Assembly: GCA_002309295.1 (NCBI GenBank)
Contig: DBXF01000062.1
Coordinates: forward strand, 1 to 48,298
From: Bacteroidales bacterium UBA1219
GTDB lineage: Bacteria; Bacteroidota; Bacteroidia; Bacteroidales; P3
DNA: 48,298 nt
Direction: 5' to 3'
Below are positions 23,972-33,824 of this stretch, one piece after another. Position numbers and translations under genes: made by a program. The number at the start of each line of letters is the position of its first letter. Positions within the stretch are counted from its first letter, which is position 1. The notes beneath the pieces are model-generated. The model had not been told where the DNA came from, did not search any database, and was given only the letters and a program-made list of their open reading frames with translations.

Positions 23972-24088
23972 CAATGTGTAGCAAGGCAATTGTGGCTCGC
24001 ATTTGTCACTTTTTCAAACAGCTGCATAATAAAAAAATCATTTTAACGTTATAAATAAAAAGTTGTTAAATATTAAATAATAAAACCC

Positions 24089-24616
24089 ATGAAAAAACAC
24101 CTCATTCTTTTTGCAGCCGTTGTTTTGGCAATGAGTCTCGCTTTTGTGTCGTGCAACAAAACCGAAGATAATGACAAACCCAACACCCCCGTGCAGCCCG
24201 AACCCGATCCTGAGCCCGATTACACTCATTTCAACATCGTGCCATACACATGGACCATTACCCAGATACAGAACGACGGACTGAACGAATACATTTCCAA
24301 TATGATAAACCAAGCCCTTGCTTCGGGCAATTTGCACGTAAGTTTCGAAGGCGAAACCGGCGGGCTGGAAACCCAGTATGCCGGCTGGCAGATGCATGTT
24401 GCCTACAACACAACCAATGTGCTGAATTTCAATGTAGATAGCTATAGTCCACAAACACAGCAGATTGTAATAAGCAACACCACATCCAGTTATAGCGGGA
24501 TGGTTTCAATTACCACCGACACCTCAAAAGTGTATATGAATGTGGCCACCACAGCTGCCAACTCGGAGCAGACGTTCACAATAATGGCCTGGATTCCAAA
24601 TCCTGTGAATGACTGA
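24089..24616 (+). CDS. Lipoprotein, unknown function
   Basis: The 175-residue protein has a lipoprotein signal (MKKHLILFAAVVLAMSLAFVSC; lipobox FVSC) and a proline/acid-rich linker (PVQPEPDPEPDY). A beta-rich domain without recognisable motif follows. It should be anchored in the inner or outer membrane. The 117-base spacer before it is AT-rich. A terminator follows the gene at 24643. Confidence 0.78.
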   Translation: MKKHLILFAAVVLAMSLAFVSCNKTEDNDKPNTPVQPEPDPEPDYTHFNIVPYTWTITQIQNDGLNEYISNMINQALASGNLHVSFEGETGGLETQYAGWQMHVAYNTTNVLNFNVDSYSPQTQQIVISNTTSSYSGMVSITTDTSKVYMNVATTAANSEQTFTIMAWIPNPVND

Positions 24617-24642
24617 TAAAGGGATAAACACAATGAGGAACT

Positions 24643-24677
24643 AAGGTCGAAGTCGAAAAACTCCGGCCTTTTTTATT
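24643..24677 (+). terminator. Intrinsic terminator after lipoprotein gene
   Basis: AAGGTCG (24643-24649) pairs with CGGCCTT (24664-24670), continued after one mismatch by AGT/ACT around CGAAAA, and is followed by a T-rich tract (TTTTTATTTTAT). It lies between convergent genes and overlaps the flippase 3' end. Confidence 0.75.
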
Positions 24678-25926
24678 TTATCGATTTATCATAACGTAAT
24701 GCCAGGCTGTAATACCAGCCGAGGGTGATCAGACTCATTGCCGCGCTCACTATCGCGAAAAGGGCTATTGCCAAAGCAAAATCAGCATATACAACACCGA
24801 TTATCAATGCCGCAAGTCGCAGCACGAAAAGCACGAGATTGAGTATCATATCGGTGCGCTGGGTGGAGAAAATGCTTGGCAGAAACGACAGCGATGAGGA
24901 GAGGTGGCTGATGAAAATCCACGGCAGAACCATAAGCAGATACGGCGTGCAGTCCGTCCATTGGCTACCGAAAAGCAGTGCGATGATGTCTTTGGCAAAA
25001 ACGCCTCCCAAAACAAAGAGGGGAATGAAAACAAGTGCGTTCAACGCAATAAATTTGTTCGTTTTCGGGATTAAGTACTGCCGCTCGCGGAAACGTACCG
25101 AAAAATTCTTGTAAAGCACGCTGTGGAAAGCTCCCGAGAAGAAACTCACCGGCCGGAAGGTGCAGGTCATCGCCAGAGAGAAAAGTCCGATATATGCGTT
25201 GTCGAAATAATAGGCGAGGAGGATGAACGGCAGGTTGTACGAAAAGCTGTTGACAAAGCCTCTCGGCATCGAGAACAACGGGAAATTGCGCCGCAGCGAG
25301 GCCATCTCCTTTGCCTCGGCCCACGTGGTTTTGGGCAGTTGCAGACGGTGCAGGGCAATGCGGTAGTTGATGTTGCCGACCATCTGTCCCACAAGGCTAC
25401 CTGCTGGCAGGGTGCCGTTGGTGAGATGTGCGAAACCGGCAGCCAGCTTTGCCGCCGCCGCCGCCACACTGTTGGCTATATTGGAAAAGGCCATCTGTCC
25501 GAAGGCTTTGGCGTAGTTGAATAATGCCTGATACACCCGCGTGGTGCCGCAGAAGAAAACCATCGGGGGGATGAGAAACACCGTGTAGTCGGCTTTGCCA
25601 AGAGCGAAAATCACCGCCACCACCGCCACCGCAGCAAGCGAGAACATCGTGTTTACCCGCATTGCCAGACGTGCCGTGGCCGCAGCCTCTCTTTTATCTT
25701 TGCCAAGCATCACCGACTCTTCGTATTTTCCTGTGGATAAAATGGTTAGCACATCCACAATGCTGAGCCAGGTGGCATATAACCCTAAGTCGGACTGGGA
25801 GAAAAGACGTGTTATAAGTGGGTAGATGAACAACGCAATGGCCTGTCCGATAAAACTGCTTGAGACCAGAGTAAGCGAATTTTTGGCAAACTCCGATTTT
25901 AGTAGCGATAACGGATTGGTTTTCAT
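24673..25926 (-). CDS. Polysaccharide flippase (Wzx/MurJ superfamily)
   Basis: The 417-residue membrane protein (ATG at 25926, MKTNPLSLLKSEFAKNSLTL) has about 12 hydrophobic segments. Its opening FAKNSLTLVSSSFIGQAIALFIYPLITRLFS is typical of oligosaccharide-lipid flippases of the MOP superfamily, split by the usual amphipathic turns. It should translocate a lipid-linked glycan across the inner membrane. No glycosyltransferases are near. An in-frame start at 25998 would overlap the upstream VWA gene by 56 bases and is less likely. The preferred start is 16 bases after that gene's stop. Confidence 0.85.
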   Translation of the reverse strand: MKTNPLSLLKSEFAKNSLTLVSSSFIGQAIALFIYPLITRLFSQSDLGLYATWLSIVDVLTILSTGKYEESVMLGKDKREAAATARLAMRVNTMFSLAAVAVVAVIFALGKADYTVFLIPPMVFFCGTTRVYQALFNYAKAFGQMAFSNIANSVAAAAAKLAAGFAHLTNGTLPAGSLVGQMVGNINYRIALHRLQLPKTTWAEAKEMASLRRNFPLFSMPRGFVNSFSYNLPFILLAYYFDNAYIGLFSLAMTCTFRPVSFFSGAFHSVLYKNFSVRFRERQYLIPKTNKFIALNALVFIPLFVLGGVFAKDIIALLFGSQWTDCTPYLLMVLPWIFISHLSSSLSFLPSIFSTQRTDMILNLVLFVLRLAALIIGVVYADFALAIALFAIVSAAMSLITLGWYYSLALRYDKSIK

Positions 25927-25942
25927 TGCTTTGTACAGTGTG

Positions 25943-28021
25943 TTAAATGTCGTTTTTGTAGCGTCGTGCCGTCCATTCGATAGCCAGAAGCAGAACAATG
26001 GCTACGAAAAGCCACGGCAGTTTTATCAGCTCGGAATACTTATAACGGCTGAACATCACATTTCGTATATCGTCGCGGTTTTTGAGTAGTTCTGGCAGCT
26101 GCGAAAGTTGTCGCGGATAGAGCATCTGTCCGCCGCTGTTTTGCGCAAGGGTATTTAAGAGGCTGTGGTAGGCGGTGAGGTTGTGGCCTTCGATGTCGTT
26201 TTTCTGGACGGCGAAAGTGCCGTTTTTATGGTAGTTTTTTCCGTTGAAAAAGGTCTTTGCGGTGTATGTGTAGCGGCCTTGCGGCAATGTGCCGATGGCG
26301 GCGGCGTAGGCGTTTTGCGTGCGCGCGAAAGCAAAATTGCGACTAGTGCCTTTCTCGTCGGCGACGGAAAGCGACACTTCGGGACTGTTCACCAGTTCGA
26401 AATTGTCGTTGTACAGCTCAGCGTCGAGGGTTATCACCTCGTTCTCGGCGAAAGCGGCCTCGGCCCGTACCACGAATTTCTCTTTTGCCGACTGCTGTGC
26501 GAGGTAGGTGCATGTTTTGTCCAAAAATGTGCCGAACGCCTCGCTGGAGCCGTTTTGCTGGTAGTCGGCCAAAGGCCACCGCCACAGTCCGTCGCCCACC
26601 ACAAAGCCGTAGCGGATGCCGTTTTTCTGCCCAAAAGCCACAAGCGGACGGTTGGTGACGATATTGCCGATTTTGGCGTAAAGCAGTGTTTGTGTGGAGG
26701 TTGCCGTGGCAATGTTGCCGAAAGGAACTTTCAACGGCGGAAAACCCTCCACTTGGCGTATACCGTCGTCGGTGGAGAAACTGCCGAAACTGCCGTTGAC
26801 AGAGGCCGTAGCCTCGTCGGTGCGGGAGCCTTTGGCGTTAAGCGTAAGTCCCATCTGAAGGCGGTCGAAACGCTCGTAGGCCGTTTGCTGTCCCAACACG
26901 AACAGGGCGGGGACTTGCGATTTTAAAACCTTGTCGACCAAGGCGTTGTGTGCGGCGTTGTTGTCGGGTAGCTGGTGGAGTACAAACAGACTGTAGTCCA
27001 ACGGGTTACCATTGAACTTGTCGGCCATGAAAGTCTCCGCCTCGTAGCTCTCCCGAGCGTCGAAATACCTTTTCATAGCCCCGAGGTCGGGATGGGGAGA
27101 TTGAGCCACAATGGCCACGCGGCGACGGCTGTCGAGCACCTCCACGGCAAAGGTAAGAACGTTGTTCGACACCGAAGCCTCGCCATCGCAGGTCTGCAGA
27201 CGCACGGTGTAGAGCTGAACTCCCGCCTTGGCGGCGTTGAGCAGTATGTTCTCGGTGGTGAAAAAATGGTCGGAGGTGTAACGTATCTCTTTGGAGAACA
27301 GTGTTTTGCCATTGTTTTCGACGGTCAGTCGCTTGGTCTGGCCCTGCAGTTTGTCGGCTTTCACCGATATTTCCACCGGAAAACGGCTGTTGAGATAGGT
27401 TATTCGGTTGTATTTCAGGTTGTTGAGTGTGGCATCCTTGCGGATGGCGGTGTCGCCCAGGGCAACGGTGTAGATAGGGTAGGGGGCGTTGCTGCCCGAC
27501 ACCTGCGGGGTGTGGCCGGCGTTGTAGATGCCGTCGGAGGCGAGGACCACCGCCCCCACGTTGCGGCCTTTGTATATGTCCGAAATTTCTTCCAAAGCGA
27601 GGGAGATATCGCTCGACGGCTGGTCGAAACCTCCGTCGAAGCCTTGCTGCAGGGCGCCGCCGAACGAGAACACCTCCACCTGATATTCGTTGGAAAGCTT
27701 TTTTTTCAGTTGCTCGAAACTTTGCAGGTACTCGTTGCGGTAGTAGGCGGAGTCCTTGCCGAGGACGATGGACTGCGAGTTGTCGTGCAGAAGCACCACC
27801 ACAGGCTTTTCGGTCTCCACCACATGGGTTTTGAGCATGGGCGAGAGCAGCAGAAAGCTGATGAAAAACACAGCCAGAAACCGCAAAACTGCCAGCACCG
27901 CACGTGTTTTCGCTGACATTTCGTGCCTTTTGCCGAGGGCATACAGCACTAGGGCGTATGCGGCTCCAAGCGCGATGCACACGGCAATTCCAACCCACGA
28001 AAAATCGGTAATAATCTGCAT
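25943..28021 (-). CDS. VWA-like membrane protein
   Basis: The 692-residue protein has two N-terminal transmembrane segments (about 8-29 and 42-62), a von Willebrand A-like domain with the MIDAS motif DNSQS (D80, S82, S84) and ASDGIYN near 165, a long beta-rich periplasmic part, and a C-terminal membrane helix (LPWLFVAIVLLLAIEW). It resembles the large VWA proteins of Bacteroidota that accompany BatA/DUF4175-type envelope genes. A definite function is not known. It forms a probable operon with the flippase. The -7 box TACCTTTG is at 28044-28051. Confidence 0.82.
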   Translation of the reverse strand: MQIITDFSWVGIAVCIALGAAYALVLYALGKRHEMSAKTRAVLAVLRFLAVFFISFLLLSPMLKTHVVETEKPVVVLLHDNSQSIVLGKDSAYYRNEYLQSFEQLKKKLSNEYQVEVFSFGGALQQGFDGGFDQPSSDISLALEEISDIYKGRNVGAVVLASDGIYNAGHTPQVSGSNAPYPIYTVALGDTAIRKDATLNNLKYNRITYLNSRFPVEISVKADKLQGQTKRLTVENNGKTLFSKEIRYTSDHFFTTENILLNAAKAGVQLYTVRLQTCDGEASVSNNVLTFAVEVLDSRRRVAIVAQSPHPDLGAMKRYFDARESYEAETFMADKFNGNPLDYSLFVLHQLPDNNAAHNALVDKVLKSQVPALFVLGQQTAYERFDRLQMGLTLNAKGSRTDEATASVNGSFGSFSTDDGIRQVEGFPPLKVPFGNIATATSTQTLLYAKIGNIVTNRPLVAFGQKNGIRYGFVVGDGLWRWPLADYQQNGSSEAFGTFLDKTCTYLAQQSAKEKFVVRAEAAFAENEVITLDAELYNDNFELVNSPEVSLSVADEKGTSRNFAFARTQNAYAAAIGTLPQGRYTYTAKTFFNGKNYHKNGTFAVQKNDIEGHNLTAYHSLLNTLAQNSGGQMLYPRQLSQLPELLKNRDDIRNVMFSRYKYSELIKLPWLFVAIVLLLAIEWTARRYKNDI

Positions 28022-28043
28022 TTTGGTGCGTTTTTTTGTGGTG

Positions 28044-28051
28044 CAAAGGTA
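28044..28051 (-). promoter_or_regulatory. -7 box of VWA-flippase operon
   Basis: Minus-strand TACCTTTG lies 22 bases before the ATG at 28021, with no TTTG at the usual distance. Confidence 0.5.
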
Positions 28052-28143
28052 CGAAAAAATTTTTTATCGCAACACGGCAATAAAAAAAACAAATTATCGT
28101 TTTCAAAATGTAAATAATCAATAACCCCTTAAAAAATTTTTAT

Positions 28144-29562
28144 ATGGAAACCACGGAAAACCAAGGTGCTATGCCTCAAAATCCACTGCCAGACAACAGG
28201 CCGCCGCAGCGAATCACTCCGCCAACGCCGCCAAAAAGCCACAGTCCGAAAACAGGACTTAAGTTTCTGCTTATTGCAGGACTTAGCTTGGCAATGCTAA
28301 TCCCGCGCATCATTATCGGCGTACTTATCGATGAACGTGAAGATACTGCCCGCGAGGCCAAATCAGAAATAACCGCCAATTGGGGCGATGAACAATTGGT
28401 GTCGGGACTGGTAATAGAAATACCTGCGAAACCTACCGTTAAACAAGCAACGCAGGTTAAGGAACAAAAAATTGAAGGAGAGGTATCGGTAGCAGTGGAG
28501 CCCAATACACCATTAAGAGAAACTGACAAAATTTATATTACCCCCGACGAACTTAACTACAATTGTAACATCGACACCAAAGAGTTGCACCGCAGCATTT
28601 ACAAAGCCGTGGTTTACACTTCGGATATTGATATGAGCGGAACTTTTGTGCTGCCCGACTATCTGGATTCCAGCAATATAAACGAATACGATATTCAAAA
28701 GGCAAAAATTACCATAAGATTGGGCGATCGTGATAAAATGGTCAAAAAGACCAGATTGTCCATCGATGGAAAAGACCAGAAATTAAAACTTGACGGTAGT
28801 TATTCGGATTATTTGTCATGCCCCGTGGATTTGTCGGGTCTGCTGAAAGGCGACACCATAACTTTTTCCGGAAAGGCAACATTGAAAGGCTCCAACCATC
28901 TGAGATTCCAGCCGTTGGGTAATCCCACCACAGTACATATAACTTCCAACTACACAAATCCGAGTTTCCAAGGCACCGATCTGCCCGACGAAAGGGAAAT
29001 AACAGCCGACGGCTTCAAATCCGAATGGACTGTTTTTGCCAAAAACATAGATCCTGAGGAATGCCCGTTGATCGGTTATGATGATGGGCTCGAAAGCTTT
29101 GGCGTGGATTTCATCGTTTCCGTTGACCAATACACACAGAACAGCCGTGCCGTCAAATATTCGTTTCTTATTGTAGTACTGACATTTGTAACGGTGTTTA
29201 TCATCGAAAACCGCCGTCGCACACCCATCTATTGGCTGCATTATCTGCTGATAGGCTTTGCCATAATGCTGTTCTACGTGCTGTTGCTTTCGTTCAGCGA
29301 ATATATGTTGTTCGGCTGGTCGTACCTCATAGCGTCGATTATGACTATAGGGCTGATAACGGTGTTCCTTGCCGGAGTGCTGAAAGAGCGTAAAACAGCC
29401 ATTGTAATTGGTCTGATATTGACATGCCTTTACGCTTTCATCTATGTGCTGCTCAGCCTCGAAACCATGTCGCTGCTTGTTGGCTCAATAGGATTGTTTA
29501 TAATACTTGCGGTGATAATGTTCGCCTCGCTAAAGATAAACTGGCAAGGCGGCGAAAAGTAG
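28144..29562 (+). CDS. CreD-family inner-membrane protein
   Basis: The 472-residue protein has a proline-rich cytoplasmic start and a first membrane segment LLIAGLSLAMLIPRIIIGVL, followed by the CreD signature DEREDTAREAKSEI and TANWGDEQLVSGL (about 62-90). A large periplasmic domain follows, then five or six helices at the C terminus (from about 338). CreD proteins are linked with envelope stress and colicin tolerance in enterobacteria. No CreBC two-component genes are adjacent. A bidirectional terminator separates it from the next, convergent gene. Confidence 0.88.
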   Translation: METTENQGAMPQNPLPDNRPPQRITPPTPPKSHSPKTGLKFLLIAGLSLAMLIPRIIIGVLIDEREDTAREAKSEITANWGDEQLVSGLVIEIPAKPTVKQATQVKEQKIEGEVSVAVEPNTPLRETDKIYITPDELNYNCNIDTKELHRSIYKAVVYTSDIDMSGTFVLPDYLDSSNINEYDIQKAKITIRLGDRDKMVKKTRLSIDGKDQKLKLDGSYSDYLSCPVDLSGLLKGDTITFSGKATLKGSNHLRFQPLGNPTTVHITSNYTNPSFQGTDLPDEREITADGFKSEWTVFAKNIDPEECPLIGYDDGLESFGVDFIVSVDQYTQNSRAVKYSFLIVVLTFVTVFIIENRRRTPIYWLHYLLIGFAIMLFYVLLLSFSEYMLFGWSYLIASIMTIGLITVFLAGVLKERKTAIVIGLILTCLYAFIYVLLSLETMSLLVGSIGLFIILAVIMFASLKINWQGGEK

Positions 29563-29594
29563 CCGATGATATGCCTTCGGGCAAAGGATAAAGA

Positions 29595-29631
29595 AAAATC
29601 CCCCGTCGTCGTGTTGATGGCGGGGGATTTT
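29595..29631. terminator. Bidirectional intrinsic terminator
   Basis: AAAATCCCCCG (29595-29605) and CGGGGGATTTT (29621-29631) are perfect complements, with A and T runs at either side. It serves both creD-like (+) and the RCK/RyR gene (-) that end on its flanks. Confidence 0.85.
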
Positions 29632-29641
29632 GTTATGTTTT

Positions 29642-31750
29642 CTATCGTATTGCCGAAAGCAGAGTGTCGCCGTATTTTTCGCGGTATATTTTGGCCAGCT
29701 CCCTTACCTTGTCCATATTCTTCACCACGTTTTTATCTTTGTCCTTTTCGCCTTCGGTGAGGTCGTAGTAGGGGATGATGTCGAAATGCAGTTTCAGTTT
29801 CTTGTCTTTAACGCCGTGCGAGCCGTCGGCGTTTACAAGCTCATGCGAGTCGCGGTAGCCGATAATGCAGCGGTCGGCGGACCAGCGCAGGTGCTCCATC
29901 TGGTAGAGTATGGAGGGGTTATGTTCAAGAGTTTCGCGGTAAACCATATAGGTACGGTAAATCTCTATCTGATAGCGGTTTGCAAAGCGCATGTCCTCGT
30001 TGAGCGGAATCCACAGGTGGTAGGCGTCGTTGAGGGCGCGTTCGGGTTCGGCGTTGGCGTATTCGAAGTAGGTGGGGTATTTCTTTGTGTCGATGGAAAA
30101 ACCTCCGCCGTAGCTGTAGTTGTAGAAAGCGTTGATAATCATCGGCATAATGTCATCGACAAGGGCGTCGTCCATACCTTTGTCGAGGGTGCCGAACACT
30201 TTGATGTTGCGGTATTTGTCGTTTTCGCTGCTAAGCAGTTCGGCCAAGCCGGTCTGCATCTCCTGCCGAACAAGGATTTCCACATTTTCGTTGTGCACCA
30301 CCTCGTCGTAGCCTTGGCTGTTGCGGACAAAATTGTAATACAGCGAGTCGGGGAGGCTGAGGGCGGTGGAGAGACTCAAGTCGGGGTCGCTGAGGCAGAT
30401 GGCCACGGTGAGAATGGTGTTGGGGTCGGTGGCGGACTCTTTGAGCATCTTGCGTATCTCGTGGTCCTCCACACTGTTGTTCAGGAACTGCATCTCTATA
30501 TCGGAGATCTGGTTTATGTAGCGGTAGCGCGAACGGAGCAGGGGATAGAGTTCGTCCATACGGTTGTCTACCACGGTGATGATGGTTTTGTTGTGTCCGG
30601 TGCGTTCGTCGTAGTTGGGGTAGTGGCATAGACGTAGCGCTTCGAGGAACAACGCCACACCCATATTGTCCAATCCGATGATAACGAGGTGAACGTGTTT
30701 GTCAGGTTCGGTCATCTGTCCGCGGTCGAGGGTACGGTAGTTGGGCAATGCATACGTGCCCCACAGCATACGTGCCCAGTTTTCGAAAAAATTGAACGGA
30801 CGCAGGTATGTTATTTCGCGGCCGTTGTGGGCGTAGTATTCCTTGGGAATGGTTATCTGTTTGATGGTGGAGTACGACATGGCTTTGTCGAACTGCACGT
30901 TTACACGCAGTATGTCGGAGTTGTGCTCCTGACGGATGGCCTTTATCTTCTTGGCGCACTCGAGGTTCATGGAGTCGCGGCCGCTGCCGTAGCCCTCGCC
31001 GAGCACGAATACCTCGCGGGCGGTGTGTATGTTGAGACGTCGCAGCTGGCTTTCGGAGTTGAGGTTTCCCGAATATATGATGGTGTCCTTCTCTATGTCG
31101 GGCAACTGGGTTTGTATGTCGCGTCGTATGTCGGGCACGTTTTGGCTGGTAAGTATAATGATATACGGCATTTTGCCGGTGGTGTGACGCTTTTTAAGGT
31201 TGCTGATAAGAGGCACGCAGGTGTCGCCGTAGCCTATTATAATGTAGTGGTCTTTGATTTTGCGGTAGGTGCTGTGGCCGAGCTTGTAGTTGTCGGCGCG
31301 TGTGGCGGCAATGCGGTTGATGGTGGCCACCACAAGTCCTGTAAACACCACTACACCAAGCAGATACATCAATATAGGAATAATTGCCACTTCGCCGCCG
31401 TAGGCACTTTTTTGCATGGTAACGGGACTTACAAAATCGGCGAAAGCCATACTGCCGCCGTTGGGGTGTTTGTAGGCGTAGAAGGTGGCGGCAATGTCGA
31501 ACACCAGCAGAAAAACGTTGAAAGCAAGTCCCAGCTGTCCCCATATACCTTTGGCCAAGGTCTGGTCGAGGACGAATTTTGCCGATTTGTTGTGGTATTT
31601 AACGAAAAACCAAATAATTACAAGAGATAATACAAAAATACCCAAATATATTATGTTTTTATACCCAGGCTGCAAAATCAGCAGTAAGGCGTACAAAAAA
31701 AGAACGGGTTCAATCCATGTGCTGAGTAAGAAATTCAGTATTTTTTTCAT
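29642..31750 (-). CDS. RCK-type ion-channel-like protein with RyR domain
   Basis: The 702-residue protein has four membrane segments (about 13-27, 33-50, 74-92, 121-143), then two TrkA-N/RCK-like Rossmann units (HYIIIGYGDTCVPLI near 168-182; HLVIIGLDNMGVALF near 350). A C-terminal RyR (ryanodine-receptor) domain (about 608-690) contains YQMEHLRWSADRCIIGYR and FDIIPYYDLTEGEKDKDKN. The general plan resembles the CASTOR/POLLUX channels, but no TVGYG-type selectivity filter is present before the last helix (the region reads MQKSAYGGEVAII). The substrate ion and ligand are unknown. It lies 31 bases after dnaG and may share the cysS-dnaG transcript. Confidence 0.82.
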   Translation of the reverse strand: MKKILNFLLSTWIEPVLFLYALLLILQPGYKNIIYLGIFVLSLVIIWFFVKYHNKSAKFVLDQTLAKGIWGQLGLAFNVFLLVFDIAATFYAYKHPNGGSMAFADFVSPVTMQKSAYGGEVAIIPILMYLLGVVVFTGLVVATINRIAATRADNYKLGHSTYRKIKDHYIIIGYGDTCVPLISNLKKRHTTGKMPYIIILTSQNVPDIRRDIQTQLPDIEKDTIIYSGNLNSESQLRRLNIHTAREVFVLGEGYGSGRDSMNLECAKKIKAIRQEHNSDILRVNVQFDKAMSYSTIKQITIPKEYYAHNGREITYLRPFNFFENWARMLWGTYALPNYRTLDRGQMTEPDKHVHLVIIGLDNMGVALFLEALRLCHYPNYDERTGHNKTIITVVDNRMDELYPLLRSRYRYINQISDIEMQFLNNSVEDHEIRKMLKESATDPNTILTVAICLSDPDLSLSTALSLPDSLYYNFVRNSQGYDEVVHNENVEILVRQEMQTGLAELLSSENDKYRNIKVFGTLDKGMDDALVDDIMPMIINAFYNYSYGGGFSIDTKKYPTYFEYANAEPERALNDAYHLWIPLNEDMRFANRYQIEIYRTYMVYRETLEHNPSILYQMEHLRWSADRCIIGYRDSHELVNADGSHGVKDKKLKLHFDIIPYYDLTEGEKDKDKNVVKNMDKVRELAKIYREKYGDTLLSAIR

Positions 31751-31781
31751 ATCGTATAGAGGTAATTATCAACGTTTTGTG

Positions 31782-33815
31782 TTACGAAATAACGCGGTTC
31801 AGCTCTTTGCCGATGGCCAATTTGATTTTTTCATATTGGTTTATCTGGCCGAGCCTGATGGCTATGTCTTCGGGGTCGGTGGCATCTTTCAGCTGTTCCT
31901 TGGCTTCGGTGATTTTCTGTTCCAGTTTTTTCATTTTTAGGTTGAGCATAGAGTCGTGGTAATCGTTGGCAATCACTGCTTTGTCGTCGGGCATGGGAAC
32001 GGAAATCAAATATTTTTTGTACCATTCGTCGGATATGGTGTAGGGTTGCGACAGCATCGATGCGGCAAGGGTGCGCACTATTTCTTCCTGATGGTTAACA
32101 AAATATTGGCTCGACAGCAGATTACCCTGCTGCAGCTGCTCAGCAAATTCGTTGAAAATGCGTTGGTACAGTGGGTTGTCGAATTTAATATTGTCGCCAA
32201 GTATATCTCCCACCACAAGGGCTTCCACATAATATTCCTCGAAAATTTCGTTTCCATCCTCGTCCTTCGACGGCATGGTGATGGTTTGGTCGCCGTTGTT
32301 TATCAGCAGGCTAATTATTTTCTTTTCCTGTTCCTCGCAGGGGAAGAAACTCGGCAGGAACTGGTGTTTTTCGGTTGTGGAAGTAATTATGTCGGTAGCC
32401 GAAGGGGCGGTGCCGTCGTCGGTACTGGGCTGAGTTTCCTGCTGTTCGGGCGTTGTGCTTTCCTGGGCGACTCGTTGCGATTCTTTGAAATCCTTTTCCT
32501 TGTTACGCAGTATGGCTTTTGCCACGCCTTGTGTCAGGTCTTTTTCGGAGACTTTCATTATCGAAGCGCATTCGCGTATGAACTCGGAACGTTCCATCAT
32601 ATCGCCCACAAGGGCAATAGTGTTCACCATTTCCGCTGCCACTTCGGAAAGTCGCAAAGGGTCGTTGCCGGCGTCTTTCAGCAGTATTCCGGTTTTGAAA
32701 CGCACAAAGTCGGTGGCGTTGTCCTTGACAAAATTCTGAATAGCTTCTGAACCGTGTTTTTTGGCGTAGCTGTCGGGGTCGTCGTCGTCGGGGAAAAGTA
32801 CCACGCGCACTTTCATGCCTTCGGTAAGCAGCAAGTCGATGGCACGTATGGCGGCCTTTATGCCGGGCGCATCGCCGTCGTACATCAGCGTAACGTTGGA
32901 TGTGTAGCGTTTTATCAGTCGTATCTGCTCTTTGGTCAGCGAGGTGCCGCACGATGCCACGGTGTTCTCCAGTCCCGCCTGGTGCATGGATATCACATCG
33001 ATATTGCCTTCCACAAGGTAGCACAGATCCTGCCGCGTAATGGCGCTCTTGGCTTGGAAAATGCCGTAAAGCGCTAGACTTTTGTTGTAGATTTCGGAGT
33101 CGGGCGAGTTGACGTATTTGGCCTGTGTTTTTTCGGAAGTGAGTACCCTGCCGCTGAAGCCGATCACCCTGCCGCTGGCGTTGAAGATGGGAAACATCAC
33201 GCGTCCGCGGAAACGGTCGTAGAGCTTGGTGGTGCCGTTGTCGTCCTTGCGAATGGTGAGTCCCGATTTTACAATGGCGTCCTCGCTGTAGCCGCTGTTA
33301 AGTGCGTGTTTGGTGAAAGCCTCCCATTCGTCGAGACAGTAGCCGAGGCCGAATTTCTTTATCACGTCGTCGCTGAGCTGACGTTCGTAGAAATACGCCA
33401 GGCCTATGTTGCGGCCGTCTTCGTTGTTGTAAAGGAGGTCGGCGAAGTCTTTCTGGGCAAACTCGCTTACGTGGAAAAGGGTGTCGCGTTCGGTCAGTGC
33501 CTTTTGCTCTTCGGGAGTAAGCTCTTTCTCCTTAATCTCGATATTGTATTTGTTGGCCAGATAGCGCAGGGCGTCGGGGTAGGAGAAATGTTCGTGCTCC
33601 ATGAGGAAATGCACGGCGTTGCCGGCCTTGCCGCAGCCGAAACACTTGAAAATACCTTTCGACGGTGACACCGAGAATGACGGCGTTTTTTCGTTGTGGA
33701 AAGGGCAGCAGCCCCAGTAGTTGGCGCCACGTTTGTGCAACGACACAAAATCAGAAATCACCTCCTCGATATGAGTGGCGTCAAGAATTTTCTGTATCGT
33801 GTCGCGAGGTATCAT
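31782..33815 (-). CDS. dnaG: DNA primase
   Basis: The 677-residue enzyme makes RNA primers for DNA replication. It has the CHC2 zinc finger (C37, H40, C58, C61 in CPFHNEKTPSFSV...KCFGCG). The N-terminal catalytic core is followed by the Toprim motif LVEGNIDVISMHQAG (E near 268) and MYDGDAPGIKAA with its acidic pair. The low-complexity Q/T/S linker at about 455-485 precedes the C-terminal helicase-binding domain. It starts nine bases after the cysS stop (33825), so cysS and dnaG are co-transcribed. Confidence 0.96.
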   Translation of the reverse strand: MIPRDTIQKILDATHIEEVISDFVSLHKRGANYWGCCPFHNEKTPSFSVSPSKGIFKCFGCGKAGNAVHFLMEHEHFSYPDALRYLANKYNIEIKEKELTPEEQKALTERDTLFHVSEFAQKDFADLLYNNEDGRNIGLAYFYERQLSDDVIKKFGLGYCLDEWEAFTKHALNSGYSEDAIVKSGLTIRKDDNGTTKLYDRFRGRVMFPIFNASGRVIGFSGRVLTSEKTQAKYVNSPDSEIYNKSLALYGIFQAKSAITRQDLCYLVEGNIDVISMHQAGLENTVASCGTSLTKEQIRLIKRYTSNVTLMYDGDAPGIKAAIRAIDLLLTEGMKVRVVLFPDDDDPDSYAKKHGSEAIQNFVKDNATDFVRFKTGILLKDAGNDPLRLSEVAAEMVNTIALVGDMMERSEFIRECASIMKVSEKDLTQGVAKAILRNKEKDFKESQRVAQESTTPEQQETQPSTDDGTAPSATDIITSTTEKHQFLPSFFPCEEQEKKIISLLINNGDQTITMPSKDEDGNEIFEEYYVEALVVGDILGDNIKFDNPLYQRIFNEFAEQLQQGNLLSSQYFVNHQEEIVRTLAASMLSQPYTISDEWYKKYLISVPMPDDKAVIANDYHDSMLNLKMKKLEQKITEAKEQLKDATDPEDIAIRLGQINQYEKIKLAIGKELNRVIS

Positions 33816-33824
33816 ATTGTAGTG

